Source: Sneathiella sedimenti
Lineage (GTDB): Bacteria; Pseudomonadota; Alphaproteobacteria; Sneathiellales; Sneathiellaceae
Direction: 5' to 3'
DNA: 64,000 nt
Assembly: GCF_017313765.1 (NCBI RefSeq)
Contig: NZ_JAFLNC010000002.1
Coordinates: 620,001 to 684,000 of the forward strand
In this document: positions 32,859 to 40,911 of the stretch, in pieces
Layout of the letters: each line of letters starts with the position of its first letter
Numbering within the stretch: position 1 is the stretch's first letter
Translations under genes and position numbers: made by a program
Notes under the pieces: model-generated
What the model was told of the DNA's origin: nothing
The model's database searches: none
What the model saw: only the letters and a program-made list of their open reading frames with translations

Positions 32859-32887
32859 AGGTTATGACCCTAACCCGGTAGCGTCAA
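32859..32887 (-). promoter_or_regulatory. sigma-70-type promoter of the MFS gene leader
   Basis: On the minus strand TTGACG (32887-32882) and TAACCT (32864-32859) are separated by exactly 17 bp. The start would fall at 32851-32853, just before the structured leader. Confidence 0.65.
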
Positions 32888-32956
32888 GCATTTGCCGTAT
32901 TACGTGTGCAATCGGGATTTTGCGAGACTTGGCCGCAGCTGGACCCCGGCGAGACA

Positions 32957-34240
32957 TCATCTGCCGAACAGACTCTGTGCCGGATCGTTCATTCTCAGGA
33001 ACTTCTCGTTGGCGATGCGGCCCTCCGCATCCTCCGAGTAGATTTCCTGGAGCCGGTCGAGATAATACATTTCTATCGGCGCCTTGTTCTTGATCTCGAC
33101 CGATCCGCGGCCCGTGAAGTCAAAATAGGGTGCGGTCTGGTGGTAGACCCGCGCCGAAACATTGATCTTCCCGGCCTCTCCATGCGCTTCCAGCCGCGCC
33201 GCCACGTTGACCGCATCGCCCCAGATGTCATAGGTGAAACGTTTCCGCCCGACCAGCCCGGCAATGACCGGCCCGCTGTGGATGCCGATGCGGAACTCAA
33301 AATAGGGTAGCCTCAGCTTCTGCCGCTCCGCCTTCTTTTTGGCCGCTGCATTCTGCATGGCCAGCGCGGCAAGGCAGGCCTTGACCGTATGGAGCCGGTC
33401 GCTCGCCGGGACCCCGGCCGCCGCCATATAGGCATCACCGATGGTCTTGATTTTCTCAAGGTTGAACTGCTCCATGATGTCGTCGAAGGCGGCGAAATAG
33501 GAGTTGAGCATCCCGATCAGCGTGGCCGGTTCCGCCTTTTCCGTCAGGCTGGTAAATCCGACAACATCGGCGAACAGGACCGTGGAATCGTTGAAAAACC
33601 GCGGGGCCACCTTGTCGGATTCCAGAAGTTCTTGGGCGATGGATTCCGGCAGGATCGTCGTCAGTAGGCTATCGGCCCGTGCCTTTTCCTTCTCCAGCGC
33701 CACATGAGCAACGTCCAGCGCCCGCATGGTCTCGTCCAGCTCGATGATCCGGCGGCGGTATTCCAGCTGGGCCACCGTCTGGTGTGCGAGGCGGCGGATC
33801 GCCTCCTGACATTCGAAGGTCAGCTCGCGCGGCTTGAAATCCATGACGCAGATGGTGCCGATGGCAAAGCCGTCCGGCGTCACCAGCGGCATGGCGCAGT
33901 AAAAGCCGAGGAAGGGGTCGCCGACGACGAAGGGGAAATCCTTGTAGTAGTCGTCCTGCTTGAGGTCCGGGACAAGGACGAGCTCGGAACCGCAGACCGT
34001 GACCGAGCAGAAGGCAATTTCCCGCGGGCAGCCTTCAAAATCGGCGGGCAGCCCGTATTTCGACTTGAACCAGAAGCGGTCGTCCTCGATGAAGCTGACA
34101 TAGGCGACGGGGCAATCGCAAATCTGCGCGGCGAGTTGGCAGATATCCTCGAAGGCAGCCTCCACGGGCGTATCCATGATGCGATAGGAGCGCAGGGCCT
34201 CGTTACGTTCGACTTCGTTCTCCGGGACGGGATAGGTCAA
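32957..34240 (-). CDS. GAF-domain class III adenylate cyclase
   Basis: The 427-residue soluble protein starts at TTG (34240) with GAGG upstream. The conserved GAF-type lead-in NEVERNEALRSYRIMDTPVE supports this start. GAF occupies about 20-170, a helical linker follows to about 205, then the cyclase domain. Metal Asp is in FADVVGFTS, purine-selecting Lys and second metal Asp in KIKTIGDAY, adenine-contacting Asp in TYDIWGD, and Asn/Arg in VNVAAR: all present. The product should be cAMP. It lies 47 bp after the truncated haemoglobin gene. Confidence 0.93.
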   Translation of the reverse strand: MTYPVPENEVERNEALRSYRIMDTPVEAAFEDICQLAAQICDCPVAYVSFIEDDRFWFKSKYGLPADFEGCPREIAFCSVTVCGSELVLVPDLKQDDYYKDFPFVVGDPFLGFYCAMPLVTPDGFAIGTICVMDFKPRELTFECQEAIRRLAHQTVAQLEYRRRIIELDETMRALDVAHVALEKEKARADSLLTTILPESIAQELLESDKVAPRFFNDSTVLFADVVGFTSLTEKAEPATLIGMLNSYFAAFDDIMEQFNLEKIKTIGDAYMAAAGVPASDRLHTVKACLAALAMQNAAAKKKAERQKLRLPYFEFRIGIHSGPVIAGLVGRKRFTYDIWGDAVNVAARLEAHGEAGKINVSARVYHQTAPYFDFTGRGSVEIKNKAPIEMYYLDRLQEIYSEDAEGRIANEKFLRMNDPAQSLFGR

Positions 34241-34287
34241 ATCAGAGCCTCTTGCTTTTGAAGGGCCGGGTATTCGGACGGCGGCGT

Positions 34288-34647
34288 CTACTGCTTGGTG
34301 ACGTCGTTCTTCATGCTGTACAGGATGAACAGTACCTCTTCCTTTTCCCGCTGGCCAACATTGTTTTTCTCGAGCGCGTCGAGGGCATCATCGAGGACAG
34401 CCATAAACTCGGCGTTGCTGATATTCATGCCTTTATGGACAGAGACCATGTCCGGGCCGGTATAGTTGTTGGGCCCGCCGGTTCCCATGATAAAGAAATC
34501 AGCCGCAGACCGTTTCGCCTTCGCTACATCGGTGTTGGCAAACCGCTTCGCGATTTCCGGGTTATTGATATGGTTGTCGACCAGCATATCCACGATTTTC
34601 TCGATTTTCTCTGTGCCGCCCAGCCGTTCGTATAGTGATGCGCCCAT
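34288..34647 (-). CDS. group I truncated haemoglobin
   Basis: The 119-residue 2-on-2 globin starts at 34647 with GAGGAG upstream. It shows the early SLYERLGGTEKIEKIVD helix, FFIMGTGGPNNYTG, and VSVHKGMNIS with the proximal haem His, followed by EFMAVLDDAL. Group I members bind O2, NO or CO and often detoxify NO. It is upstream of the GAF-adenylate cyclase in the same direction, so gas binding and cAMP signalling may be linked. Confidence 0.9.
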   Translation of the reverse strand: MGASLYERLGGTEKIEKIVDMLVDNHINNPEIAKRFANTDVAKAKRSAADFFIMGTGGPNNYTGPDMVSVHKGMNISNAEFMAVLDDALDALEKNNVGQREKEEVLFILYSMKNDVTKQ

Positions 34648-34766
34648 GGTCCAACTCCTCATTTCATGAAGGTGACTGGGAAAGGCTGTTGCAGGATCGC
34701 AAGGCCCGCCCAGTTCGGTAACGGAATTTTGCCGGAAGATTAGGTAATCGTTTTATGCGTGGTCTG

Positions 34767-35657
34767 TTATTTCGTGCCAATCTGCTCCATGGAAACTTTG
34801 CGGTTGAAAAGCTTTTCTGCTGTCTTGTAGGCGATCTGCTCGGCGGTCTCGCGCGGCAGCAGGCTGAGCCATTGCCGGTTGAGCGCGATCAGGTCGGAAT
34901 AATTGTCCCACTGGGCGTTGACCCAGGTATCGGTGCCGACCATCAGCCGGTCGGCAAAGCGGGTGAGGATGCGGCGCCAGTGTGGGTCGAGCTGGTCACT
35001 GGCGGCGAGGATATGGTGTTCCCGGAAAGACGTGTCGGCATAGAGCGTCGGATAGGTCTCCAGCATTGTCTCGACCACCTCCGCCGGTTCGCTCATTCCC
35101 GCATGGGCCCAGATGATGGTGAGGGAGGGCTCAAGTTCATACAGCAGATGCACCGGATCGGCGCCGGAATGGACGTGGATCGGAATGGAGCGGGTCTTCG
35201 CCATCTGGGTCACTTTTTGAAGCAGCGGCCGGTCGGTCGGGTCGAGGTTATGGATATGAAACTCGCCGAGACCCTCATGCGGATATTTCGCGAGCCGTTC
35301 TTCGAGATACTCTTCCATCCCGGGCGCCTTCGTCCAGTTGCCGGAGCCGGCGCTGCCATGATAGGGGCGCAGCTCGGGCACGATGCGGTTCGGCGCATAT
35401 TCCCACAGCATGATCGTCCCGTCATCGGGGGTGGAGGAGACAAGACCCATGGCGACACCGTTCCGGTCCATCAGCTCGATCACGCTTTTCACGGGGTAGG
35501 GTCCCCAGGCGGGCTCCTTGTAATGGATATGCGCATCAAACAGCGGGACATCCTTGATCGCCGCGCCAATCGGCGCATGATCGCCATCCGCCCCGGCGAG
35601 TGACGATGTGAATGTGAGCAGGGCTGCGAGAAGAAGGACGGGTCGGAAAAGGGTCAT
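34767..35657 (-). CDS. secreted amidohydrolase-family protein
   Basis: This 296-residue protein begins with a signal peptide (LFRPVLLLAALLTFTSSLAGA). The amidohydrolase-2 metal motif is DAHIHY near residue 42, with further metal-type His in IHVHSGAD and WAHAGMS and an Asp in VGTDTW. It should be a periplasmic TIM-barrel hydrolase or lactonase-like enzyme with unknown substrate. The gene stands alone. Confidence 0.85.
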   Translation of the reverse strand: MTLFRPVLLLAALLTFTSSLAGADGDHAPIGAAIKDVPLFDAHIHYKEPAWGPYPVKSVIELMDRNGVAMGLVSSTPDDGTIMLWEYAPNRIVPELRPYHGSAGSGNWTKAPGMEEYLEERLAKYPHEGLGEFHIHNLDPTDRPLLQKVTQMAKTRSIPIHVHSGADPVHLLYELEPSLTIIWAHAGMSEPAEVVETMLETYPTLYADTSFREHHILAASDQLDPHWRRILTRFADRLMVGTDTWVNAQWDNYSDLIALNRQWLSLLPRETAEQIAYKTAEKLFNRKVSMEQIGTK

Positions 35658-35720
35658 GCTACCTCCGGTAAGGGGAAATCCACAGCGAGCAGCATACCAT
35701 ATTTTTGCAGCTATCCTCCG

Positions 35721-36149
35721 TTACTCTGCGACCATGTCGCCGGTGCCGCCAAGTTCGGCCGGAAAATCCCTGAGTTTTGGCAGGCCGTCCTTCATATGCA
35801 GCACTGATTCCGCGTAATTCACATGAACGCCGGGCTCGAATTTCAGGTCTGGAATGGTTGCCGCATAGACATCGACCAGCCCCATTCCCGGATGATTGGT
35901 CATCACATGGCCCCCGCAGAGCTTGCAGAACTGTCGCTCGCTGCTCGGGTTCTTGGTGTAGGTGCCAAGGTGATCCGCGCCCTTGGTGACCTTGACGGCC
36001 TTGGGCTTCCAGAGGGTGAAGGCATTAACGGGGCCCGCCGACCAGGAGCGGCAGGAGCTGCAGTGACAATAGCCCATTCCTTCCGGCACGCCTGTCACTT
36101 TCACTTCGACAGAGCCGCAGAAACATGTTCCGGTATAGGATCTTTCCAT
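35721..36149 (-). CDS. GFA-family zinc-binding protein
   Basis: The 142-residue protein from 36149 (GGAGGGTAC upstream) has the GFA/CENP-V Cys pattern: CFCGSVEVKV, GYCHCSSCR and FCKLCGGHV, which binds zinc in two sites. Family members are called glutathione-dependent formaldehyde-activating, but most are uncharacterised. A symmetric operator-like site lies upstream (36172-36189). Confidence 0.88.
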   Translation of the reverse strand: MERSYTGTCFCGSVEVKVTGVPEGMGYCHCSSCRSWSAGPVNAFTLWKPKAVKVTKGADHLGTYTKNPSSERQFCKLCGGHVMTNHPGMGLVDVYAATIPDLKFEPGVHVNYAESVLHMKDGLPKLRDFPAELGGTGDMVAE

Positions 36150-36171
36150 CAAAGTACCCTCCAATTTAAAT

Positions 36172-36189
36172 AATTAGAATGTCCTAATT
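36172..36189. promoter_or_regulatory. inverted repeat upstream of GFA gene
   Basis: AATTAG (36172-36177) and CTAATT (36184-36189) flank a 6-bp spacer, 23 bp upstream of the GFA gene start. It resembles a dimeric-regulator operator. No regulator gene is adjacent. Confidence 0.35.
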
Positions 36190-36250
36190 TATACCTCCTG
36201 CAGTGAAATAACAATCTCCATTGTTCGGCTACTTTAGGGCAGGGCCGCTG

Positions 36251-36808
36251 CTATTTCTTTTTACTGCTCTTGTCTTTCTTCCTGGATTTGCCGTCTTTCT
36301 TAGACTTTGCGTCTTTCTTAGCTTTCTTGTCCTTCTTCGGCTTGTCGGCTTTGCCGGACTTTTCGCTCTTTTTCGCCTTGGCGGGCTTGGCGTCCTTCTT
36401 CTTGTCCTTTTTCTTGTCTTTCTTCTTGGCCTTCTTTGGCTTGTCGGCCGTGTCCGCTTTCTCGGTCTTTTCCGCCTTTTTCGCTTTTGCCTCGGCGGGT
36501 TTCGCGGCCGTGTCCGTGTTCGCAGAAGCGCCCTTGATCACGGTGACAGGGGCGGCCGGTTTCGGGGCGGCGGTTTTCGGGACTGGTGCCTTTACCTGCG
36601 CCGCCGCGATGTTTGAGACGGGCGCGGGTGCAAGGGAGGCTTTCGCCGCGTTGATCAATACCTTCGCCCGCGCTTCGCCGATGCCCGGGACGGAGAGGAG
36701 ATCGGCCACCTCGGCCTTGGCCAGCTGCTCGGCGGTGGTAATTCCTTTATCGGAGAGGCCCGTGCCCGTTGTCGGGCCGACACCTTTAACGTCAAATACT
36801 GTCAGCAT
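36251..36808 (-). CDS. helix-hairpin-helix protein with long lysine-rich tail
   Basis: The 185-residue protein has an N-terminal helix-hairpin-helix domain (about 1-60), with LLSVPGIGEARAKVLINAAK as the hairpin. An Ala/Pro linker follows, and then a tail of about 85 residues made mostly of Lys, Asp and Ala in short KKDKKKDKKKD and KPKKDKKAKKD repeats. This resembles histone-H1-like tails. It probably binds DNA or RNA non-specifically, as a nucleoid protein. The function is unproven. Confidence 0.8.
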   Translation of the reverse strand: MLTVFDVKGVGPTTGTGLSDKGITTAEQLAKAEVADLLSVPGIGEARAKVLINAAKASLAPAPVSNIAAAQVKAPVPKTAAPKPAAPVTVIKGASANTDTAAKPAEAKAKKAEKTEKADTADKPKKAKKKDKKKDKKKDAKPAKAKKSEKSGKADKPKKDKKAKKDAKSKKDGKSRKKDKSSKKK

Positions 36809-36834
36809 ATTTGTTATCCTTTTCGAGCGGATAA

Positions 36835-36860
36835 AAAGGCCGGCGCGACGGCCGGCCTTT
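36835..36860 (-). terminator. rho-independent terminator
   Basis: AAAGGCCGGC (36835-36844) pairs with GCCGGCCTTT (36851-36860). On the minus strand it ends in TTTTTAT. It separates the 39-residue gene from the helix-hairpin-helix gene. Confidence 0.88.
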
Positions 36861-36878
36861 ATGTGGGTTCAAACGGCG

Positions 36879-36998
36879 TCAGGCAGCTTTCTTGAGGGCT
36901 TTTTTCGCCTTCTTTAGCTTGCTTTCCTGTTTGGCAATCTTCGCCTTGCGGCTTTTGACTTCTTTCTTCAGGTCCTTGATTTTCGCTTTCTTCGCCAT
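36879..36998 (-). CDS. very small lysine-rich protein, 39 residues
   Basis: The gene encodes 39 residues beginning MAKKAKIKDLKKEVKSRK and ending KKALKKAA: a single amphipathic, highly basic helix resembling histone-like tails. It is followed within 19 bp by a strong terminator, which supports a real short transcript. The role is unknown; nucleic-acid or membrane binding is possible. It lies between two other basic or DNA-binding proteins. Confidence 0.65.
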   Translation of the reverse strand: MAKKAKIKDLKKEVKSRKAKIAKQESKLKKAKKALKKAA

Positions 36999-37040
36999 GA
37001 TACGTTTATCCTTGGTTATTGACTGGAACATGCAGGGCGA

Positions 37041-37220
37041 TCAGTCCGACGTGGCGTGTTGCTTCAGAAAGTCACGGATAAACCGCCGGACCTCGCGGGC
37101 GGCGCTGGTATCCAGTTCGTCACAGAGTTCGACAAACTGGTCCCGTTCCTTGCCCTTGATGCGAATGATCAACTGGCTGTCCTTCCGTTCCTTTTTCTTC
37201 GGCTTTTTGTCTGCTGCCAT
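37041..37220 (-). CDS. small ribbon-helix-helix-like protein
   Basis: A 59-residue protein with a Lys-rich N-terminal arm, a short strand (SQLIIRIKGKERDQF) and two helices (VELCDELDTSAAREVRRFIRDFL). That order fits an Arc/CopG-type DNA-binding fold. It is the first gene of a probable two-gene unit with the 39-residue protein. A perfect 12-bp palindrome 50 bp upstream may be its operator. Confidence 0.7.
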   Translation of the reverse strand: MAADKKPKKKERKDSQLIIRIKGKERDQFVELCDELDTSAAREVRRFIRDFLKQHATSD

Positions 37221-37269
37221 CGGTACATTTGCTCCTTACATGGCGATAAGTATATCGAACGCATATCGT

Positions 37270-37281
37270 ATGTATATACAT
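37270..37281. promoter_or_regulatory. 12-bp palindrome upstream of the ribbon-helix-helix gene
   Basis: ATGTATATACAT is perfectly self-complementary, embedded in an AT-rich promoter region. Autoregulation by the adjacent ribbon-helix-helix protein is a reasonable guess. Confidence 0.4.
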
Positions 37282-37337
37282 TTTATATGACAGTTTTATG
37301 ACACCGGTCAAGGGTTCCAGCGTCTGGGACGGGCCGG

Positions 37338-38840
37338 TTACTTGTAGATCAATGTTCCGTCGTCAAGGTCGGCATTGGCCAATGTTTCCTTGTCGACATA
37401 GTAATCCTGCGTATGCACCCAGGGATCCTTGTCGCCCTGCTTGGGCATGATCTTGAGGGCGCGGGTAAGGTATCCGGCGTTGAAATTCTCCGGATCCACG
37501 AAGGGTTTTTCCGGCATGTTCTTGTCTTCGTCGCGGAGTTCCGGCACCACCATCCGGGCACCTTTCTGCGCCATATGTTTCATCAGGCGACAGACGAACT
37601 CCGCCACCATATCAGAGCGCATGGTCCAGCTTGTCCGGAGGTAGCCGAAGACCCACGCCATGTTCGGGATGCCCGAGAACATGATCGCCCGGTGCGACCA
37701 GCAGTCCCCGAAGTTAAGTGGCTTGCCGTCGATGGTGAAGGCGATATCGCCGAGGGCGCTCATGTTAAAGCCGGTGGCGGAAATGATGATGTCTGCCGTC
37801 AGCTCCTTGCCGGACTTGAGCAGGATGCCGTTTTCCGTGAAATGATCGATCTGGTCGGTGACGACCGACGCCTTGCCGTCGCGGATCGCCTGGAACAGGT
37901 CCCCGTCTGGCACGAAGGCGAGCCGCTGCCGCCACGGGCGGTAGGTCGGGGTGAAATGCGGATCGACCGGTACGCTGTCGCCGAGATACATCTTCGCGCC
38001 CTTGATCAGTTCCTCGCGGAGTTTTTCCGGCTCCTCAAACGAACGGCGGGTGATTTCCTTCTGATCGAAAAGGACCTTGCGCCGCGCAATCTCATGAATC
38101 CATTCGTCCGGCACGTCCAGTTCGCGCAGAGTCTCCGCCAGTTCGTCGCGGTTGGCGCGGGCGGAAAAATAAGTGGGGGAGCGTTGCAGCATGGTGATAT
38201 GCCCGGCCTCTTCCGCCATAGCCGGGATCAGGGTGGCCGCCGTCGCGCCGGAGCCGATAACGATCACCTTCTTGCCCTTGTAGTCGAGATTCTCCGGCCA
38301 GGTCTGCGGATGGATGATGTCGCCGATGAAGTTCTTCATGCCCGGATAGTCAGGCATATAGCCTTCGCTGTGGCGGTAATAACCCTGGCACATCCAGAGG
38401 AAGTTGCAGGCGTACCGCCGCAGATTGCCACTTTCCTTATCCAGCACCTCCAGCGTCCAGCGCCTTTCCTCGCTTGACCAGACGGCGGTCTTCACCTCAT
38501 GGGAAAAGCGGATATGGCGGCGGAGGTCGTTTTCATCGAGGCTTTCATCGAGATAGCGGAGAATCTTGTCCGCCCTTGCGATGGGATCATCCTTCCATGG
38601 CTTCCATTTAAAACCAAAGGTGAAGAGATCGCTGTCGGAGCGGATACCCGGATATTTATGGGTTGCCCAGGTGCCGCCGAACGTGTTCTGCGTCTCCAGC
38701 ATGGCGAAGCTCTTGTTCGGGCAGAATTTCTGAAGATGGTAGGCCGCGTCGATGCCGGAAATGCCGGCGCCGACAATCAGTACATCAAAATAAAGGACTT
38801 TGCCCTCTGTTTCCTGGGCGCTCTCGACCGCAACATCCAT
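37338..38840 (-). CDS. flavin-containing (Baeyer-Villiger-type) monooxygenase
   Basis: The 500-residue enzyme from 38840 (GGAGGAGTG upstream) has the FAD motif GAGISG (24-29) and the NADPH motif GSGATA (about 196-201). Between them is the Baeyer-Villiger fingerprint FxGxxxHxxxW as FIGDIIHPQTWP (171-182). It should insert oxygen into a ketone or oxidise a heteroatom. The substrate is unknown. It diverges from a MAPEG-like membrane gene, with a palindrome in between. Confidence 0.92.
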   Translation of the reverse strand: MDVAVESAQETEGKVLYFDVLIVGAGISGIDAAYHLQKFCPNKSFAMLETQNTFGGTWATHKYPGIRSDSDLFTFGFKWKPWKDDPIARADKILRYLDESLDENDLRRHIRFSHEVKTAVWSSEERRWTLEVLDKESGNLRRYACNFLWMCQGYYRHSEGYMPDYPGMKNFIGDIIHPQTWPENLDYKGKKVIVIGSGATAATLIPAMAEEAGHITMLQRSPTYFSARANRDELAETLRELDVPDEWIHEIARRKVLFDQKEITRRSFEEPEKLREELIKGAKMYLGDSVPVDPHFTPTYRPWRQRLAFVPDGDLFQAIRDGKASVVTDQIDHFTENGILLKSGKELTADIIISATGFNMSALGDIAFTIDGKPLNFGDCWSHRAIMFSGIPNMAWVFGYLRTSWTMRSDMVAEFVCRLMKHMAQKGARMVVPELRDEDKNMPEKPFVDPENFNAGYLTRALKIMPKQGDKDPWVHTQDYYVDKETLANADLDDGTLIYK

Positions 38841-38875
38841 GGTCACTCCTCCTGATCGCCTTCGGCGTTGTTTGT

Positions 38876-38887
38876 TATTAGCTAATA
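38876..38887. promoter_or_regulatory. 12-bp palindrome in divergent monooxygenase promoter
   Basis: TATTAGCTAATA is a perfect palindrome 36 bp upstream of the monooxygenase start. It could be the operator for a TetR- or MarR-type regulator, none of which is adjacent. Confidence 0.35.
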
Positions 38888-38987
38888 GAATAGCGAACTC
38901 AACCTGCGCCGCAATAGACAATTGCGCGTGAGGGCTCTTATGTGGGATTATAGAGCGGGTATTTTACTCGCATGGGGAGAAGGGGTC

Positions 38988-39452
38988 ATGAACAGTTTTA
39001 ATCTCGCAAATCCTGTTTTTGTAGCTTATGCCATCGCGGCGTCTCTCATGGTCCTCAAGATCATGGGGCAGGGATGGATGACCGTTTACAGAATGTCGAA
39101 AAGTGACTCCGGCCTTGTCAGCCCGGAAGATCTGCAGGTCGGCGCGTTCAACAAGAACCCGCGACCCGAGCAACTGGAGGTCAATGACTATGTGGACCGG
39201 TCGCGGCGGATGCACCGCAATGACCTTGAGAATATACCGGCGTTCCTGATTGCCGGTCTGCTGTTTGTCGCGGTGGACCCGAACCTGATCTGGGCGCAGG
39301 TCCTGTTTTATGGTTTCGTCATTGCACGGTTGCTGCACGCCATCGCCTATGGCACCAAGCAGAGCCATGAGATGCGCGCGACCTTCTACACCGTTGGCAG
39401 CGTGATCGTGATCTATATGGCGGTCCATGTGCTGGTGGTGATGATCTTCTAA
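38988..39452 (+). CDS. MAPEG-family membrane protein
   Basis: The 154-residue protein has four membrane helices. The signature RMHRNDLENIPAFLIAGLL is that of MAPEG proteins related to microsomal prostaglandin E synthase/glutathione transferase. Bacterial members are thought to be glutathione-dependent, but few are characterised. I chose the ATG at 38988 (AAGGGGTC upstream) over longer frames. It diverges from the monooxygenase gene. Confidence 0.88.
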   Translation: MNSFNLANPVFVAYAIAASLMVLKIMGQGWMTVYRMSKSDSGLVSPEDLQVGAFNKNPRPEQLEVNDYVDRSRRMHRNDLENIPAFLIAGLLFVAVDPNLIWAQVLFYGFVIARLLHAIAYGTKQSHEMRATFYTVGSVIVIYMAVHVLVVMIF

Positions 39453-39547
39453 GACAAGTTTCATCAAGTTGTCATTGCGAAGATTGCATGAATTAGGGCA
39501 GTATAATCTTACCGAAACTCCGAAGATTATTTACGGGGAGAAGATAA

Positions 39548-39880
39548 ATGGCAGGTAAGTTCGAGCTTTACAAAGACAAGGCGGGGGAATTCCGCTTCCG
39601 CCTGAAGGCGGGCAACGGCGAAGTTGTCGGTACGTCCGAAGGGTATAAGGCGAAAGCAAGTGCCGAAAACGGGATCGCTTCCGTCATGAAAAATGCCGGG
39701 GACGAAGGACGCTATGATTTCAAGGAAGGCAAGAACGGTAAATGGTACTTCAACCTGAAGGCATCCAATGGCCAGGTTATTCTTTCCAGTCAGGGCTATG
39801 CCGATGAAAGCGGCGCAAAGGCCGGGACCGGTGCTGTCGGCCGGGCCGCAGTTGGCGCCAAGACCGACGACCAGACCTAA
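39548..39880 (+). CDS. YegP/DUF1508 family protein
   Basis: This 110-residue protein consists of two DUF1508 repeats: FELYKDKAGEFRFRLKAGNGEVV with GTSEGYKAKASAENGI, and FKEGKNGKWYFNLKASNGQVI with SSQGY. The family is stress-associated in some bacteria but its mechanism is unknown. ACGGGGAGA precedes the ATG. Confidence 0.92.
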   Translation: MAGKFELYKDKAGEFRFRLKAGNGEVVGTSEGYKAKASAENGIASVMKNAGDEGRYDFKEGKNGKWYFNLKASNGQVILSSQGYADESGAKAGTGAVGRAAVGAKTDDQT

Positions 39881-39995
39881 GCGACAAGGTTATTGGTTGC
39901 GGGGGCCGGGAGAGTGATCTCCCCGGCCTCTCTTTTTGGGCAAACAACCGCCGTCGGCACTGGCGGTAGAAGAGATGAGTACGGGAGCGAGTGAG

Positions 39996-40844
39996 ATGGA
40001 ATTGCCGGTGTTCTTGATCGTGTTGATGGCGGCGGTGCTACATGCGTCGTGGAACGCCTTTGTCAAGATGAACGGTGATCGCTTCCTGTTCATGGCGGTG
40101 ATGATGGCGGCAAGCGCGGTGGTCGCCTTTGCCTCTGCCATCTTCCTGCCGCTGCCCGCGCCGGAAAGCTGGCCCTATATCGCGACGTCGGTCCTTCTGC
40201 ATACCGGGTATCCGCTGTTTCTGCTGATGGCCTATAAATTCGGGGATTTGAGCCATGTCTATCCGCTCGCGCGGGGCTCGGCGCCCTTGATGGTCGCGCT
40301 GGTCTCGGTGTTCGTGATCGGGGAGGTGCTCAGCTCGCAGGCGATGATCGCGGTGATGATCATGGCCTTCGGGATCATGAGCCTGTCATTGACCCGCGGG
40401 GCGCAGAACCTGTGGAACCCCTGGGCCGTCTTCTTCGCCCTTGGGACCGGCATTTTCATCGCTGCCTACACCCTGACCGACGGGATCGGCGCGCGCCTTG
40501 CCGGCAACGCCCATAGCTACACCGCCTGGATGATGGGGCTGGAGGGGATTCCCTTTATCGCCTATGTCTTGTTGACACGGAAATCGCAGGCCCTGCCGCA
40601 GATTGGCCGGGTCTGGAAAACCGCCACTTTGATGGGCTTGATGAGCCTGGCCGCCTACTGGTCGGTGATCTGGGCGATGACGGTGGCACCGATTGCCCTC
40701 GTCGCCGCGGTCCGGGAAACCAGCATCATCTTCGCCCTGCTGTTCGGGGTCTTCTTCCTGAAGGAACGGCTAAGCCTGATTAAATTCGCCGCCACCTTCA
40801 TGACCCTGTTCGGGGTTGTGCTGTTGAAAATAAACCGGAACTAA
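39996..40844 (+). CDS. EamA/DMT-superfamily transporter
   Basis: The 282-residue membrane protein has about ten helices in two EamA-like halves. Typical EamA features are ASWNAFVKMNGDRFLF in the first half and ETSIIFALLFGVFFLKERLSL in the last one. The ATG at 39996 follows GGGAGCGA. Substrate and direction are unknown. It is followed by a strong bidirectional terminator. Confidence 0.88.
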   Translation: MELPVFLIVLMAAVLHASWNAFVKMNGDRFLFMAVMMAASAVVAFASAIFLPLPAPESWPYIATSVLLHTGYPLFLLMAYKFGDLSHVYPLARGSAPLMVALVSVFVIGEVLSSQAMIAVMIMAFGIMSLSLTRGAQNLWNPWAVFFALGTGIFIAAYTLTDGIGARLAGNAHSYTAWMMGLEGIPFIAYVLLTRKSQALPQIGRVWKTATLMGLMSLAAYWSVIWAMTVAPIALVAAVRETSIIFALLFGVFFLKERLSLIKFAATFMTLFGVVLLKINRN

Positions 40845-40854
40845 ACGCACAAAG

Positions 40855-40888
40855 AAAGGCCGGACGGAAATCTCTCCCTCCGGCCTTT
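40855..40888. terminator. bidirectional terminator
   Basis: AAAGGCCGGA (40855-40864) pairs with TCCGGCCTTT (40879-40888), with a T-run on the plus side. It ends the DMT transporter gene and probably also the convergent YciI-like operon. Confidence 0.88.
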
Positions 40889-40911
40889 TTTAGGTCGCCA
40901 CAACGGCATCA

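Noticed and set aside
39936-39995. 20-codon N-terminal extension of the DMT transporter
   Set aside because: The ATG at 39996 has a ribosome site and directly precedes the first membrane helix.
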